Below are positions 8,268-16,564 of a stretch of DNA of 38,425 bases, in pieces. Origin of the DNA: Candidatus Rifleibacteriota bacterium. Its GTDB lineage: Bacteria; Muiribacteriota; Ozemobacteria; Ozemobacterales; Ozemobacteraceae. A model generated the notes under the pieces. It saw nothing but the letters and a program-made list of their open reading frames with translations. It was not told the DNA's origin and searched no databases. How positions within the stretch are numbered: the stretch's first letter is position 1; every line of letters begins with the position of its first letter. Made by a program: the position numbers and the translations under genes. The DNA is taken from NCBI GenBank assembly GCA_028691595.1, contig JAQUZA010000002.1:1-38425 (forward strand). Reading direction: 5' to 3'.

Positions 8268-9204
8268 ATCACACTTATTTATCAATATTCTGAAATGAGG
8301 GTGCAAGGCCCGCATAATATCGCGATCTTGACAGTTTAAGCCACCGCGGGCTTTTTTTTTGCCTTGGGTTTTGCTGCAGAAAAGTCTTAAGCGTGACTTA
8401 AATGCGATTTTGTTGGCCCAATTGCCTCTTTTTATGCCTGTTTTAAGGGCATCGTTGCTGGCTTTTGCCTGTTTGCCTGCCCCGGATCGCAATTTCCAGC
8501 CAGGCATCCGATATTACTCGCCACCAGCTGATTCCCCGCCATTGCCAGTAATCGATGAAGGCGGGTTTTCCGGTGCTGTTTCCGGGCAGGAAAAAAAGTG
8601 CGCTGAACAACAGCAGCGGGCGATAGTTTTATGTAATAATCATGAAATTGATAAAATAACCTAGGTTTGTTGCTAAAAATGATAAAAATATCATAAAATA
8701 ATTCATAAGCTGGGTTTAAAAATTTAAAGATGATAATATTATCAAGAAAAGGTTTTGAAAAAATGGCGACGCTGGCTTTTCTTGAAATTGGGCGTAATTA
8801 ATTATCTAAAAAATGATAAAATAGCGTTGGGTGTCGCATGGCACCTGATGTTGGTTCGAAGATTAAAATTCACAGTCAGGTTTGATTCTCGCCGGTGAAC
8901 GATTGATTTACTCAGCCTTTTGCTGGATAAATTCCAGGCGAACCAGGTCTGAAGGGTGATGAAAAGCATGCGCAGACGTATAATGCTGCGAAAAGCGTTT
9001 TGAATGGTTAATATGACAGATTGCCCGGTGTTGATTACTGCAGGCTAAGATCGGCCAGAATGCCGGTTGCGCATTCGGCATACTTGTGGCGATTGCATGG
9101 CGAAGTTCAGGCTGCCACCGGGTTTCGTGCGGCATTTACAGGAGTTTTTGTATTTATGGCCTGAAAGCCTTAAATATATTTTGTGTAAGGTGGGAGCGGG
9201 GGGG
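8268..9204. other. Long gene-free region between convergent units
   Basis: About 940 bases without a convincing gene, although the frames at 8359-8664 (plus) and 8908-9135 (minus) are open. A second hairpin candidate, GCCCGC (8308-8313) pairing with GCGGGC (8346-8351) and followed by nine T residues, could be a backup terminator or the 3' end of a small RNA. The stretch 8640-8830 is clearly AT-richer than its surroundings and carries TGATAA palindromes. From 8830 to 9204 the composition returns to normal and no RNA gene or homologous coding remnant is recognisable. Confidence 0.6.
8649..8821. repeat. Cluster of TGATAA motifs and palindromes in AT-rich DNA
   Basis: TGATAAAA occurs at 8649-8656, 8680-8687 and 8814-8821. 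The second copy is part of the inverted repeat ATGATA-AAAA-TATCAT (8679-8694). A perfect 14-bp palindrome TGATAATATTATCA lies at 8731-8744, and TAATTAATTA at 8795-8804. The clustering of one hexamer within about 170 bases, away from any gene start, suggests protein-binding sites or a duplex-unwinding element, though simple AT-richness could produce part of it. Confidence 0.5.
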
Positions 9205-10323
9205 TTATTGCCCCAGAAATCGCTGGGCCGCCTTGATGATGGCCGTTCCGGCTGAGCCGTCGCCATAGGGGTTCGATGCTTCTGACATGATCTGATAGCT
9301 TTTCTGGCTGGTGAGCAACTCGGTTGCGGCCTCGATAATGCGGGTTTTGCTTGTTCCGACCAGTTTGATGGCCCCGGTTGCAACCCCTTCCGGGCGCTCG
9401 GTTGATTCGCGCAGTACCAGAACCGGTTTGTTCAGGCTGGGAGCTTCTTCCTGGACACCGCCTGAGTCTGATAGTATCAGAAAGCTTTTCTGCATGGCGT
9501 TTATAAAGCTTTGATAGTCGAGTGGCGAGGTCAGATGGATGCGTGGATGGTTGTTGAGCATCGCCGCGGCCTCGTTGCGAACATTCGGGTTCGGATGAAT
9601 CGGAAACAGTATTCTGACATCTTCAAAGCCTTCGACGAGCTCGAGCAGGGCTGAAAAAACCTCTCTATGTGGCTCACCAAAGTTTTCGCGGCGGTGAGTC
9701 GTTACCAGCAGCATGCGCCCGGGTGCTGCGATAATGTCTTTGATGTCGTCTCTTACCGGGTAGTTTTGTTTCAAGCTCCAGTGCAGGGCATCGATTACCG
9801 TGTTTCCGGTAATTTCAATGCAATTGCGGGGTATCCCCTCCCCTGTCAGCATATCGCAGGCTCTTTGAGTTGGCGCAAAGTGCAGACTTGCCAGTGGGCT
9901 CACCAACCTGCGGTTCATTTCTTCGGGGAAGGGACTATAGCGATCACGGGTGCGTAAACCCGCTTCAATGTGCCCTACCGGGATTTTGCAATAAAACCCG
10001 CACAGGGCACCCAGGAAGGCCGAGGTTGTGTCGCCCTGCACAAATATCATATCGTATGGGTTGCGCGAAACTATTTCGCCTATGCCCTCTGTAATGCGTG
10101 AGGTGAGCTGAAAAAGTGACTGATTCTGACGCATGACCCCGAGATCGAATTCTGGTTTTAGTCTGAAATGTCTGAACATTTCGCTGGCCAGCTCGAGGTG
10201 TTGCCCGGTATGAAGTATCTGAGACTCTATTTTACCGGTTTCGCCGGCTGCAAAAACGACCGGAGCCACTTTGATGACTTCCGGTCTGGTGCCAAGAATA
10301 AATAGAAATCTGAGTTTGTTCAC
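9205..10323 (-). CDS. wecB: Non-hydrolysing UDP-N-acetylglucosamine 2-epimerase
   Basis: 372 residues, normal for the family. It interconverts UDP-GlcNAc and UDP-ManNAc in the cytoplasm, supplying ManNAc-type sugars for surface polysaccharide or teichoic-acid-like polymers. Family signatures are all present: GTRPE (11-15), VQGDTTS (95-101), HIEAGLRT (118-125), FPEEMNR (132-138), THRRENFG (209-216) and SDSGGVQEEA in the C-terminal half. The start is GTG, directly abutting the TGA stop of ftsH with no spacer; AAGGA lies within the end of ftsH, so translation is probably coupled. No other polysaccharide gene is in the window, so the polymer it serves is unknown. The alternative symbol mnaA would be equally suitable. 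Confidence 0.93.
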   Translation of the reverse strand: MNKLRFLFILGTRPEVIKVAPVVFAAGETGKIESQILHTGQHLELASEMFRHFRLKPEFDLGVMRQNQSLFQLTSRITEGIGEIVSRNPYDMIFVQGDTTSAFLGALCGFYCKIPVGHIEAGLRTRDRYSPFPEEMNRRLVSPLASLHFAPTQRACDMLTGEGIPRNCIEITGNTVIDALHWSLKQNYPVRDDIKDIIAAPGRMLLVTTHRRENFGEPHREVFSALLELVEGFEDVRILFPIHPNPNVRNEAAAMLNNHPRIHLTSPLDYQSFINAMQKSFLILSDSGGVQEEAPSLNKPVLVLRESTERPEGVATGAIKLVGTSKTRIIEAATELLTSQKSYQIMSEASNPYGDGSAGTAIIKAAQRFLGQ

Positions 10324-12297
10324 TCAGGCATCCTTGATGTAATTTTCGCCTTCGGCTTTTTTATTATCAGACTGCTTGCTTGAAACAGCCGGTTCTGAAG
10401 CTTTTTCGATCTCTTCGATGACGTTGAGCAGAGGTTTTACTGCAGGCAGAGGTGCCAGTTCGCGCCCTTCTATGAGGTCTTTAAACTCTTCGGCATTGAT
10501 GGTTTCCCGTTCAAGCAGAGCTTTTGAGCATTTGGTCAGGAGTTCTCTGTTATTGGTAAGGATTTCCCTGGCTTTGCTTAGAGCAGATTCGATAATTTTG
10601 CGTATTTCTGAGTCGATCTTGCGGGCCGTTTCATCTGAAAGGTCATTTCGGGTATTGAAATCACGACCCAGGAACACGGTCTGGTTATCGTCACCAAGGT
10701 GCAGAGGCCCTATTTCATCGCTCATGCCAAGTTCACAGACCATTTTGCGGGCAATTTTTGTTGCCCGTTCGATGTCATTCTTAGCCCCGGAAGTCAGCTC
10801 ATTGAAGACTATCATTTCAGCAACCCGGCCGCCCAGTAATATGCATACCTGGCTCTGTAAATGGGTGCGCGATACCGTAAGACGATCTTCGACCGGAAGC
10901 TGCATGGTTAACCCGAGAGCCATGCCCCTGGGTATGATGGTGATTTTATGAACCGGGTCGGTGCCAGGCAGAAAAGCTGCGACCAGAGCATGCCCTATTT
11001 CGTGATAGGCGGTATTTTCTTTTTCTTTTTCTGAGATGATGCGACTTTTGCGTTCAGAGCCGGCGATAACCTTGTCGATCGATGCTTCAAAATCGGCCAT
11101 GATAACAATCTTACGGCCCATTCTGGCGGCAAGAATCGCGGCTTCATTGGTGAGATTGGCAAGGTCTGCCCCGACAAAACCGGGGGTTCGTCGCGCCAGA
11201 ACCGATAAATTGACATCATCGGCAACCGGTTTGTCTCTGACGTGAATCTGCAGAATTTCTTCGCGACCCCTGATATCTGGCTGGTCAACGACAATGCGGC
11301 GGTCAAAACGACCCGGGCGCAGCAATGCGGGGTCGAGAACGTCAGGCCGGTTGGTGGCGGCGACCAGAATGATACCCTTGGTATTATCAAAGCCGTCCAT
11401 TTCGACCAGCAGCTGATTCAAGGTCTGTTCTCTTTCGTCATGGCCACCACCGAGACCAGCCCCACGCTGTCTGCCAACCGCATCGATTTCATCCATGAAA
11501 ATAATGCAGGGGGCATTTTTGCGGGCCTGCTCGAACAGGTCACGAACGCGCGAGGCACCAACGCCGACAAACATTTCTACAAATTCTGAGCCGCTGATGT
11601 TGAAGAAGGGAACGTTTGCTTCGCCGGCAACAGCACGGGCCAGCAAAGTTTTGCCTGTGCCTGGAGGCCCGAACAAAAGCACGCCACGTGGGATTTTTGC
11701 CCCAAGGTCAGTGAATTTGCGCGGATCACGCAAGAATTCAACGACTTCAAGAAGATCTTCTTTGGCTTCATTTACACCGGCAACATCTTTAAAAAGAACC
11801 CGTTTTTCAGTCGGGTCAACCATACGGGCACGGCTTTTACCAAAACTGAGAGCCTTGGCACCACCACCCTGCATCTTCTGCAAAATATAAAGCCAGGCAC
11901 CTATCAGAAGAATGAAGGGGAACCAGTTGATCAAAAGGTTCAACCACCATGACATTTGTGCCGGCGGCTCTGCTTCAACAATTACGCCACTCTTTCTGAT
12001 TATTTCCATGAGGCCTGAGTCGTCAGGGGTGACGGTTAAAAAATCAGAAGTCGGCGCTTCGCTGCTTGAGCCAAGGGTAACCTGCTTCTGAATACGCCCG
12101 GTGATTTCGCGGTCGTTGATTTTGATGCGCAGAATCTTGCGTGCCGGGTCTTCGCCCTGCAGAATGCTGAGAAATTCAGAGTAATTCAGCCGGTTGACCT
12201 TTCGGGTGCTGGTCACATTGGTGAATGCTGTCAGCAAAAGAATCAACAGCAGGGCATATAGTGCAACTGTCTTCATTTTTGTAGGTTGTTCTTTCAT
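10324..12297 (-). CDS. ftsH: ATP-dependent zinc metalloprotease FtsH
   Basis: 657 residues, standard length. This membrane-anchored AAA+ protease degrades unassembled membrane proteins and unstable regulators. Domains in order: transmembrane segment (about 10-27), periplasmic domain (28-118), second transmembrane segment (about 120-139), and AAA+ module with Walker A GPPGTGKT (210-217), Walker B IIFMDE (265-270) and the second region of homology around ATNRPDVLDPALLRPGRFDR. The M41 peptidase has zinc motif HEIGH (432-436) and third ligand D508 in TSGAKNDIE. The C-terminal tail (about 620-657) is charged and low in complexity. The ATG at 12297 is preceded by AGGA at close spacing; an internal ATG (codon 8) lacks a better site. 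It is followed without a gap by wecB, an unusual partner. The 155 bases upstream hold no clear promoter. Confidence 0.96.
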   Translation of the reverse strand: MKEQPTKMKTVALYALLLILLLTAFTNVTSTRKVNRLNYSEFLSILQGEDPARKILRIKINDREITGRIQKQVTLGSSSEAPTSDFLTVTPDDSGLMEIIRKSGVIVEAEPPAQMSWWLNLLINWFPFILLIGAWLYILQKMQGGGAKALSFGKSRARMVDPTEKRVLFKDVAGVNEAKEDLLEVVEFLRDPRKFTDLGAKIPRGVLLFGPPGTGKTLLARAVAGEANVPFFNISGSEFVEMFVGVGASRVRDLFEQARKNAPCIIFMDEIDAVGRQRGAGLGGGHDEREQTLNQLLVEMDGFDNTKGIILVAATNRPDVLDPALLRPGRFDRRIVVDQPDIRGREEILQIHVRDKPVADDVNLSVLARRTPGFVGADLANLTNEAAILAARMGRKIVIMADFEASIDKVIAGSERKSRIISEKEKENTAYHEIGHALVAAFLPGTDPVHKITIIPRGMALGLTMQLPVEDRLTVSRTHLQSQVCILLGGRVAEMIVFNELTSGAKNDIERATKIARKMVCELGMSDEIGPLHLGDDNQTVFLGRDFNTRNDLSDETARKIDSEIRKIIESALSKAREILTNNRELLTKCSKALLERETINAEEFKDLIEGRELAPLPAVKPLLNVIEEIEKASEPAVSSKQSDNKKAEGENYIKDA

Positions 12298-12452
12298 ATT
12301 CCTGTGCCTGTATTCAAATTTTTAACTAATTATCAATAGGCTGTCATGGTATCACATCAGATGTTCTGAATCAATTGATTGTGAGCCCGCCAGCAAAGCC
12401 AGACTGGCCAGATTTAAACGCCACCGCGGCCAAAAAAATATGGCCTGTCTGG

Positions 12453-13607
12453 TCAGGAATTCTTGAACAGACGCTTCTGTTTTGCTTTTAGCCAGTTTAT
12501 CCAGCCGGATGTCTTCAAAACCTGTTGTTCAAGCATATCAAGAAGCATTGCTGCATAGCGGCGGCTTTCGCTGCTGCGCCCGTTAAACGCCAGAAGTGTG
12601 TTCAGGGCGCTGTCTCCATGGCGCATAACCTTTTCAGCGATGACTGAGAATTCTTTGTCATTGCTGATTATTTCAAGCCAGTAGGGCAGGCAATCGAGAC
12701 TGTCGATGCGGAAAAGAGCCTCGCGGGCATTCTGTCTGATCTTCGGGTGCTCGTCTCTGGCCATGACCGCCAGCAGCTCAACACGGCCCGGAATGTTGAC
12801 ATTGTCGAGAACGAAAACTGCCGAGGATTTCATCCAGGGGTTTTCGTCGCCGGCCATCTCTTTGAGAACATCGAGAAGCTTGCTCTGGTCGTCTTTGTTC
12901 CAGAGGGCTTTGATAACGTTGGCTCTGACCCGATTGTCCTCGTCTTTGAGCATCGGCAGAAGCAGTCTGGCCACATCTGGCAGGTCAAGCTTTTCGATGG
13001 CTTCGATGGCGTTAGCCCTGACCCTGGCATCTTCTTCACGCAAAGCCTGAGTCAGAAAGCCGACTATATCGTCGTCAGGCAGGGCCAGGCGACTGACGGC
13101 AGTAACGATGCAGGCTTTGACCCTGGGGTTGGTTTCGGGTTTGTAGAGGTTTCTGATGGGGGCAAGATTACTGGGGTCAGCAATGCGACCCAAAGTTTCG
13201 ATTGCCAGTGCTACCAGTTCAGGGTTAGGGTGACTCAACAGAGCCAGTATTTTTGAGCTGGCAGATGAATCTTCGATTTCACCCAGGGCTTTCAGGCTGT
13301 TATAAATAACGTCTTCATCGTCAGATGTCAGACGGGCTGCCAGTTCATCGATGTGCTGAGGGGTCTGGGGCATATCCTGCATAAGCTTCCAGATGCGGAT
13401 ACCGTCGCGCTCGATCATTCTTACCCACGAAGCACTGTTGTAATCTGCGTAAGAGTCGAATTCTCTCTCTGCCTTTTTCAGGGCGGAGACGCGATCAGTC
13501 GCCTCAACAGTGTATTCTATCTTGAATTTCTTTCTGGGGGTTGCCGACTCACTGTAAGGGATAATTACTTTGTATGTTTTCGCCTGTGTCATTTTGCTTG
13601 TGTACAT
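12453..13607 (-). CDS. HEAT-repeat protein with small N-terminal domain
   Basis: 384 residues from the chosen ATG at 13607, which has GGGGA 10 bases upstream; a TTG at 13634 and an ATG at 13592 are less well supported. Residues about 8-60 form a small beta-rich module (TYKVIIPYSE, KFKIEYTVEATDRVSALKKAE) unlike the rest. From about residue 75 to 330 there are successive HEAT/PBS-lyase-type repeats, with readable units such as DVIYNSLKALGEI, ELVALAIETLGRI, RVRANAIEAIEKL, RVRANVIKALW and KIRQNAREALFRI. Such solenoids serve as protein-binding platforms. No export signal is seen. It lies upstream of ftsH on the same strand across 155 bases, so co-expression is possible but not shown. Function unknown. 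Confidence 0.82.
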   Translation of the reverse strand: MYTSKMTQAKTYKVIIPYSESATPRKKFKIEYTVEATDRVSALKKAEREFDSYADYNSASWVRMIERDGIRIWKLMQDMPQTPQHIDELAARLTSDDEDVIYNSLKALGEIEDSSASSKILALLSHPNPELVALAIETLGRIADPSNLAPIRNLYKPETNPRVKACIVTAVSRLALPDDDIVGFLTQALREEDARVRANAIEAIEKLDLPDVARLLLPMLKDEDNRVRANVIKALWNKDDQSKLLDVLKEMAGDENPWMKSSAVFVLDNVNIPGRVELLAVMARDEHPKIRQNAREALFRIDSLDCLPYWLEIISNDKEFSVIAEKVMRHGDSALNTLLAFNGRSSESRRYAAMLLDMLEQQVLKTSGWINWLKAKQKRLFKNS

Positions 13608-13802
13608 TTTAGCAGATTCCCCGGTCTGATTCAATCAGCTTCAATTGTTAAATTTAATCGGGGCCAGGCGGCGTTCTGGCTGAAAATTGCTCTTCAATGC
13701 TTTATAGCTCATGGTTTTTAAAACGTTTATGCATATTCGTAGCTAAAAATGCGACAATATTGTATCATCAACCTGTAAAACCTTTTTGCGGGAGCTGTTT
13801 TC

Positions 13803-14087
13803 ATGTCATCTGAAGAAGCATTGTTCGTCTGCCACTCTTGTGGCCTCGAAAAGACCGTTTCCCCCGAAAAATTGAAGTTTTTCGCTGAAAAAGGCTACGA
13901 ACAAGAACCTATGTTTTGTGAGACATGTATCAACGCCCGACTCGACCAGATATGGGAAACCCCGGGCGAAAGACGCTGCGCCATCTGCAGTGACTGCGGT
14001 TGCGAGACCAGACTGAATTTTGTGCCGTGCAAAGAATTGCCGGTATATTGCCCGAAATGCTACAAAAAGCATTCAGAGCAGTCTTAA
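13803..14087 (+). CDS. Small double zinc-ribbon protein
   Basis: 94 residues with eleven cysteines. The first ribbon has C10-x2-C13 and C39-x2-C42. The second has C59-x2-C62 (with C65 and C67 close by) and C83-x2-C86 in the pattern CSDCGCETR...P-V-YCPKC, typical of the bacterial CxxC zinc-ribbon family whose members end in a CRDC-type motif. It should bind two zinc ions; members are thought to contact nucleic acid or act as small regulatory or chaperone modules, but the actual role is unknown. GGGAG lies about 9 bases before the ATG. It is a single-gene unit diverging from the HEAT gene and converging on the secreted-protein gene that ends at 14146; the 58-base gap has no visible terminator. 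Confidence 0.8.
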   Translation: MSSEEALFVCHSCGLEKTVSPEKLKFFAEKGYEQEPMFCETCINARLDQIWETPGERRCAICSDCGCETRLNFVPCKELPVYCPKCYKKHSEQS

Positions 14088-14145
14088 CCCCGAAACAGAA
14101 TCATCATATTCAGAATTTTGCCTGCATCAGCCAGCAGACGGTCGA

Positions 14146-14679
14146 TCACGGCAGTTTTGCAGCTGGGGTTGCGACCTGATTAACCTGAAGGCCGGCAGTC
14201 ATACTGCCGATAAGACTTTTTGCAGCGCCGGAGATTTCCGTTGCAGAAGCAATCTGCGAAGTCATACTGCCATTTGAGTGCTGCGGGTTGTTCTCTGGTT
14301 TAATTATGTCTGTTGCCGTGGCGGTCAAGGTTTTTTTGCTGGCCTGATCGGGGTTCATAAGGGCCTGCAGAGCTTCTCGGTCGAGTTCTTCAATTGCCAA
14401 TGTGTTGCGTCGGCCGCTCAGATCTTCGGATTCGGTCGCTGTGGGGCTGGCTTCAGGAAAACTTCTGTTTATGCGGCGTAACATCGATCTGGCCGGTTCT
14501 ACCTCGTATCTGAACTCAAAAGTCTCGCCGGGGTTACGCACATCTGCCAACGGATGTCTTATTATTACCGGCACACCCTGGCGGGGTACCCTGATGTAAT
14601 TGTTGATGCTTTGAGCCTCGGTAGATGTCGCAAAACAAAACGCTGCCGTAAAAATTAAAACCACCCGTTTAAGCTGCAT
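14146..14679 (-). CDS. Secreted hypothetical protein
   Basis: 177 residues from the chosen ATG at 14679. That start gives a textbook signal peptide: MQLKR, a hydrophobic core VVLIFTAAFCFA, and a probable cleavage site near STEAQ. The frame is open farther upstream, but a longer start would bury the signal peptide. The first 11 bases overlap the end of the metallo-hydrolase gene, so translation is coupled. The mature N-terminal part (IRVPRQGVPVIIRHPLADV, then ETFEFRYEVEP) looks like a short beta-domain. The C-terminal 90 residues are rich in Ser, Thr, Ala, Asn and Gln and probably disordered. I recognise no family. Confidence 0.65.
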   Translation of the reverse strand: MQLKRVVLIFTAAFCFATSTEAQSINNYIRVPRQGVPVIIRHPLADVRNPGETFEFRYEVEPARSMLRRINRSFPEASPTATESEDLSGRRNTLAIEELDREALQALMNPDQASKKTLTATATDIIKPENNPQHSNGSMTSQIASATEISGAAKSLIGSMTAGLQVNQVATPAAKLP

Positions 14680-15550
14680 ACCAGACCGCCAGATTGTCGA
14701 GAACCCTGAATTTAACTTCGCCGCGACGATAAAGTGATGAAAGGTAGCCATTAACCGTTGCGCGGTAGAGAAAGTATTCCCAGCTGATCTTTTTCATGCC
14801 AAAATGGTCGAGAAAGGCTTTGACGACGCGTTCCTGTGACTGAGGAACCTTGAGCAGGTCAAGCATGAATGCCATAGCACTTTCGACATGACTCAGGTTA
14901 CTGGTTATCATGGTCGCAATATTGCCTGTCGGCCCGAAATGGCCGCCAACAAATACCTTTGCCGCAATGGTTCGCAATTTTTCGAGGGTCTGCATGTGGG
15001 CATGCGGGTCGTAGTTGAAAGGGAGACGTTGTTTTTTAAAAAAAGAATCTGGAAAAAGCGTATCAGCGACAAAAGCGGTTCCATCCACCAGAAAACCCTT
15101 CTGGTTAACCGAATGCCCGGGAAGATCGAGAATTTGAATTTTAAGATCATCGAGAACCAGTTCGTTGCCTGTGAACACTTCAACCGGGCTCGGATTCGCC
15201 ATGATAAAGCGGTTCATCAGATCCTGAATGGGGGCTCCGGCAAAAAGAACGGCCGATTGAATGAGTGGTTGCCTGATGGTGGGCGCTTCAAGTGTTGAAG
15301 CCATGATGCGGCAACCGCATTTTTCGCTGAAGTAACTGTTGCCGCCGATGTGGTCGGCATGGGCATGGGTGTTTAAAATACAGGCTACTTCAAAGCGATA
15401 ATCAGATAAAAATTCGTGCAGCTTCCGGGCATATTTTTCATCGATTCCAGAATCGATAAGTGCCACTCGCCCTTCTTCTAGAATAACAACTCCAACATTG
15501 GCAGGCCCGGCAATGCAGAAGGTTCTCTCGCTCAGGCGCGTCAGTTCCAT
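14669..15550 (-). CDS. Metallo-beta-lactamase-fold hydrolase
   Basis: 293 residues. The zinc motif THAHADHIGG (61-70; H62, H64, D66, H67) and the further ligands H146 (DLPGHS), D163 (VADTLF) and H204 (GGHFG) are all in place, so it should be a functional two-metal hydrolase. The overall form (N-terminal strand pairs, HAHADH, then a C-terminal helical and winged-helix-like section from about 225 with NGYLSSLYRRGEVKF) resembles the MBL proteins that carry a C-terminal dimerisation helix bundle. The substrate cannot be named; thioester, lactone and nucleotide hydrolases all share this fold. It starts 2 bases after the stop of the upstream small gene and overlaps the downstream secreted-protein gene by 11 bases, forming a tight three-gene unit. 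Confidence 0.88.
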   Translation of the reverse strand: MELTRLSERTFCIAGPANVGVVILEEGRVALIDSGIDEKYARKLHEFLSDYRFEVACILNTHAHADHIGGNSYFSEKCGCRIMASTLEAPTIRQPLIQSAVLFAGAPIQDLMNRFIMANPSPVEVFTGNELVLDDLKIQILDLPGHSVNQKGFLVDGTAFVADTLFPDSFFKKQRLPFNYDPHAHMQTLEKLRTIAAKVFVGGHFGPTGNIATMITSNLSHVESAMAFMLDLLKVPQSQERVVKAFLDHFGMKKISWEYFLYRATVNGYLSSLYRRGEVKFRVLDNLAVWYAA

Positions 15551-15552
15551 GG

Positions 15553-16011
15553 TCAGGCGGGTGAAATGCCAGCCGACCGCTCTGAAGCACCAACGACCAC
15601 CAGCCCCTCGCTACATTTGCTCAGAACTTCGATGCTGCAGGCCGGTGTATTTGAAAAGCCTATTTCGGGGGCAAGAACTTCAATGTAGTAGGGATTATCG
15701 TGATAAGGAGAAAACTGCGCTTTATAAACCCAGGCGTTAACAGGTTCGCAGCCATCGACTGTGAGTCTGATACGCAGAAATTTAAAAACTTCGCCGCCTT
15801 TGACGATCTTGAATGCCGGGTGCCAGGCCAGTGGTTCGGTGGTGAAGTCCGGGGCGAGTATCACCAGCGGTTTGTCGAGCTGAATGTTTATGGTGCCTTC
15901 TTTGCAATTCCCGACTTCCGGGAAGCACTTGCGAAAAAACGGCATTTGCTCTCTTACGGTGTTCTTCGACTCGCCAAGACCCTTTTGAATTTTCCCTCTG
16001 ATGACTGACAT
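15553..16011 (-). CDS. Small protein, possible riboflavin-kinase-like (DUF120-type) fold
   Basis: 152 residues, start supported by GGGAG 10 bases upstream. The order of motifs resembles the archaeal CTP-dependent riboflavin kinase family: a G-K-I-x-x-GLGES strand near the N-terminus, EGTINIQLDKPL (about 38-49, cf. the family's PGTLN-I-L-D), a central VFKFLRIRLTVDG strand pair, then NAWVYKAQFSPYHDNPYYIEVLAPE (cf. the family's terminal strand with T-H-Y and E-I-I-A-P). This comparison is by eye and the catalytic residues cannot be verified, so function is left open; it may only share the cradle-loop barrel. It is the first gene of the unit with the MBL hydrolase, 2 bases apart. The C-terminal ~25 residues are serine- and valine-rich. 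Confidence 0.6.
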   Translation of the reverse strand: MSVIRGKIQKGLGESKNTVREQMPFFRKCFPEVGNCKEGTINIQLDKPLVILAPDFTTEPLAWHPAFKIVKGGEVFKFLRIRLTVDGCEPVNAWVYKAQFSPYHDNPYYIEVLAPEIGFSNTPACSIEVLSKCSEGLVVVGASERSAGISPA

Positions 16012-16066
16012 GAGCTTTTCACTCCCTTGTAAGTTCTTCTGGCAGCATAGACCAGCCTCGAAATGA

Positions 16067-16540
16067 TTACAAGATTTTTTTAATCATCTGCAGGCATGGG
16101 CAGTCTGGCCCCCACAGGCCGTGAAACTCTTCGAGCGGTTTGAAGCCAATCGATATATAGAATCTGCGGGTGTTTTCATAGGCCGCCCAGCTGGTAGAAG
16201 GCCCAACAGTTTTTATCTGCAGGTATTCAATACCCTGGTTGCGACAATATTCGGTTACGGCTTCTATGGCTGCGTGGCCAAGGCCCTGGTGGTGATACTC
16301 AGGCAAAATGCCGAGAACATACAGCTCAGCCGCTTCCTTGAAATGAATTTTAAGGCTGATGAACCCGCACGGTTGATTGTGCATATTGATGATGAAGGTA
16401 GGCAGAGAATTTATCTCGATGCCATAATCGATCATCGTCTGCTCGTCTCCAAACCATTCTGGCAGGCGGCGCAGAATCTTTTCGCATTCATTTCCTGAGT
16501 TCAGCAAAGGCCCAACGATATTGAAATAGTCGGATTTCAT
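16067..16540 (-). CDS. GNAT-family N-acetyltransferase
   Basis: 157 residues from the ATG at 16540. A TTG eight codons earlier is also in frame but lies close to the leader hairpin. The acetyl-CoA-binding motif A is clear: LYVLGILPEYHHQGLGHAAIEA, with Q-G-L-G-H-A as the pyrophosphate loop. Motif B follows with SWAAYENTRRFYISIGFKPLEEF, a typical aligned N-x-x-A/R-R-FY-x-x-GF signature. The sequence QIKTVGPS before it is the beta-5 region. It transfers an acetyl group to an amine; the acceptor cannot be predicted. It stands alone, with an extended -10 promoter and a terminator-like hairpin in its leader, which suggests conditional expression. Confidence 0.85.
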   Translation of the reverse strand: MKSDYFNIVGPLLNSGNECEKILRRLPEWFGDEQTMIDYGIEINSLPTFIINMHNQPCGFISLKIHFKEAAELYVLGILPEYHHQGLGHAAIEAVTEYCRNQGIEYLQIKTVGPSTSWAAYENTRRFYISIGFKPLEEFHGLWGPDCPCLQMIKKIL

Positions 16541-16564
16541 ATTAACTACCCGGTTTTTACACAA

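Noticed and set aside
8359..8664. Open frame of 101 residues on the plus strand
   Set aside because: No ribosome-binding site, no recognisable domain, begins inside a T-tract hairpin; composition is not like the neighbours' coding sequence.
8850..8862. GTTGGTTCGAAG resembling a tRNA T-arm
   Set aside because: No acceptor, D-arm or anticodon arm can be paired around it.
8908..9135. Minus-strand frame of 75 residues
   Set aside because: No ribosome-binding site or similarity; rich in His/Gln/Arg as expected for chance frames.
12404..12456. Long-range hairpin near the HEAT gene's stop
   Set aside because: On the coding (minus) strand it has an A-C mismatch and no T tract after it; it folds better on the untranscribed strand.
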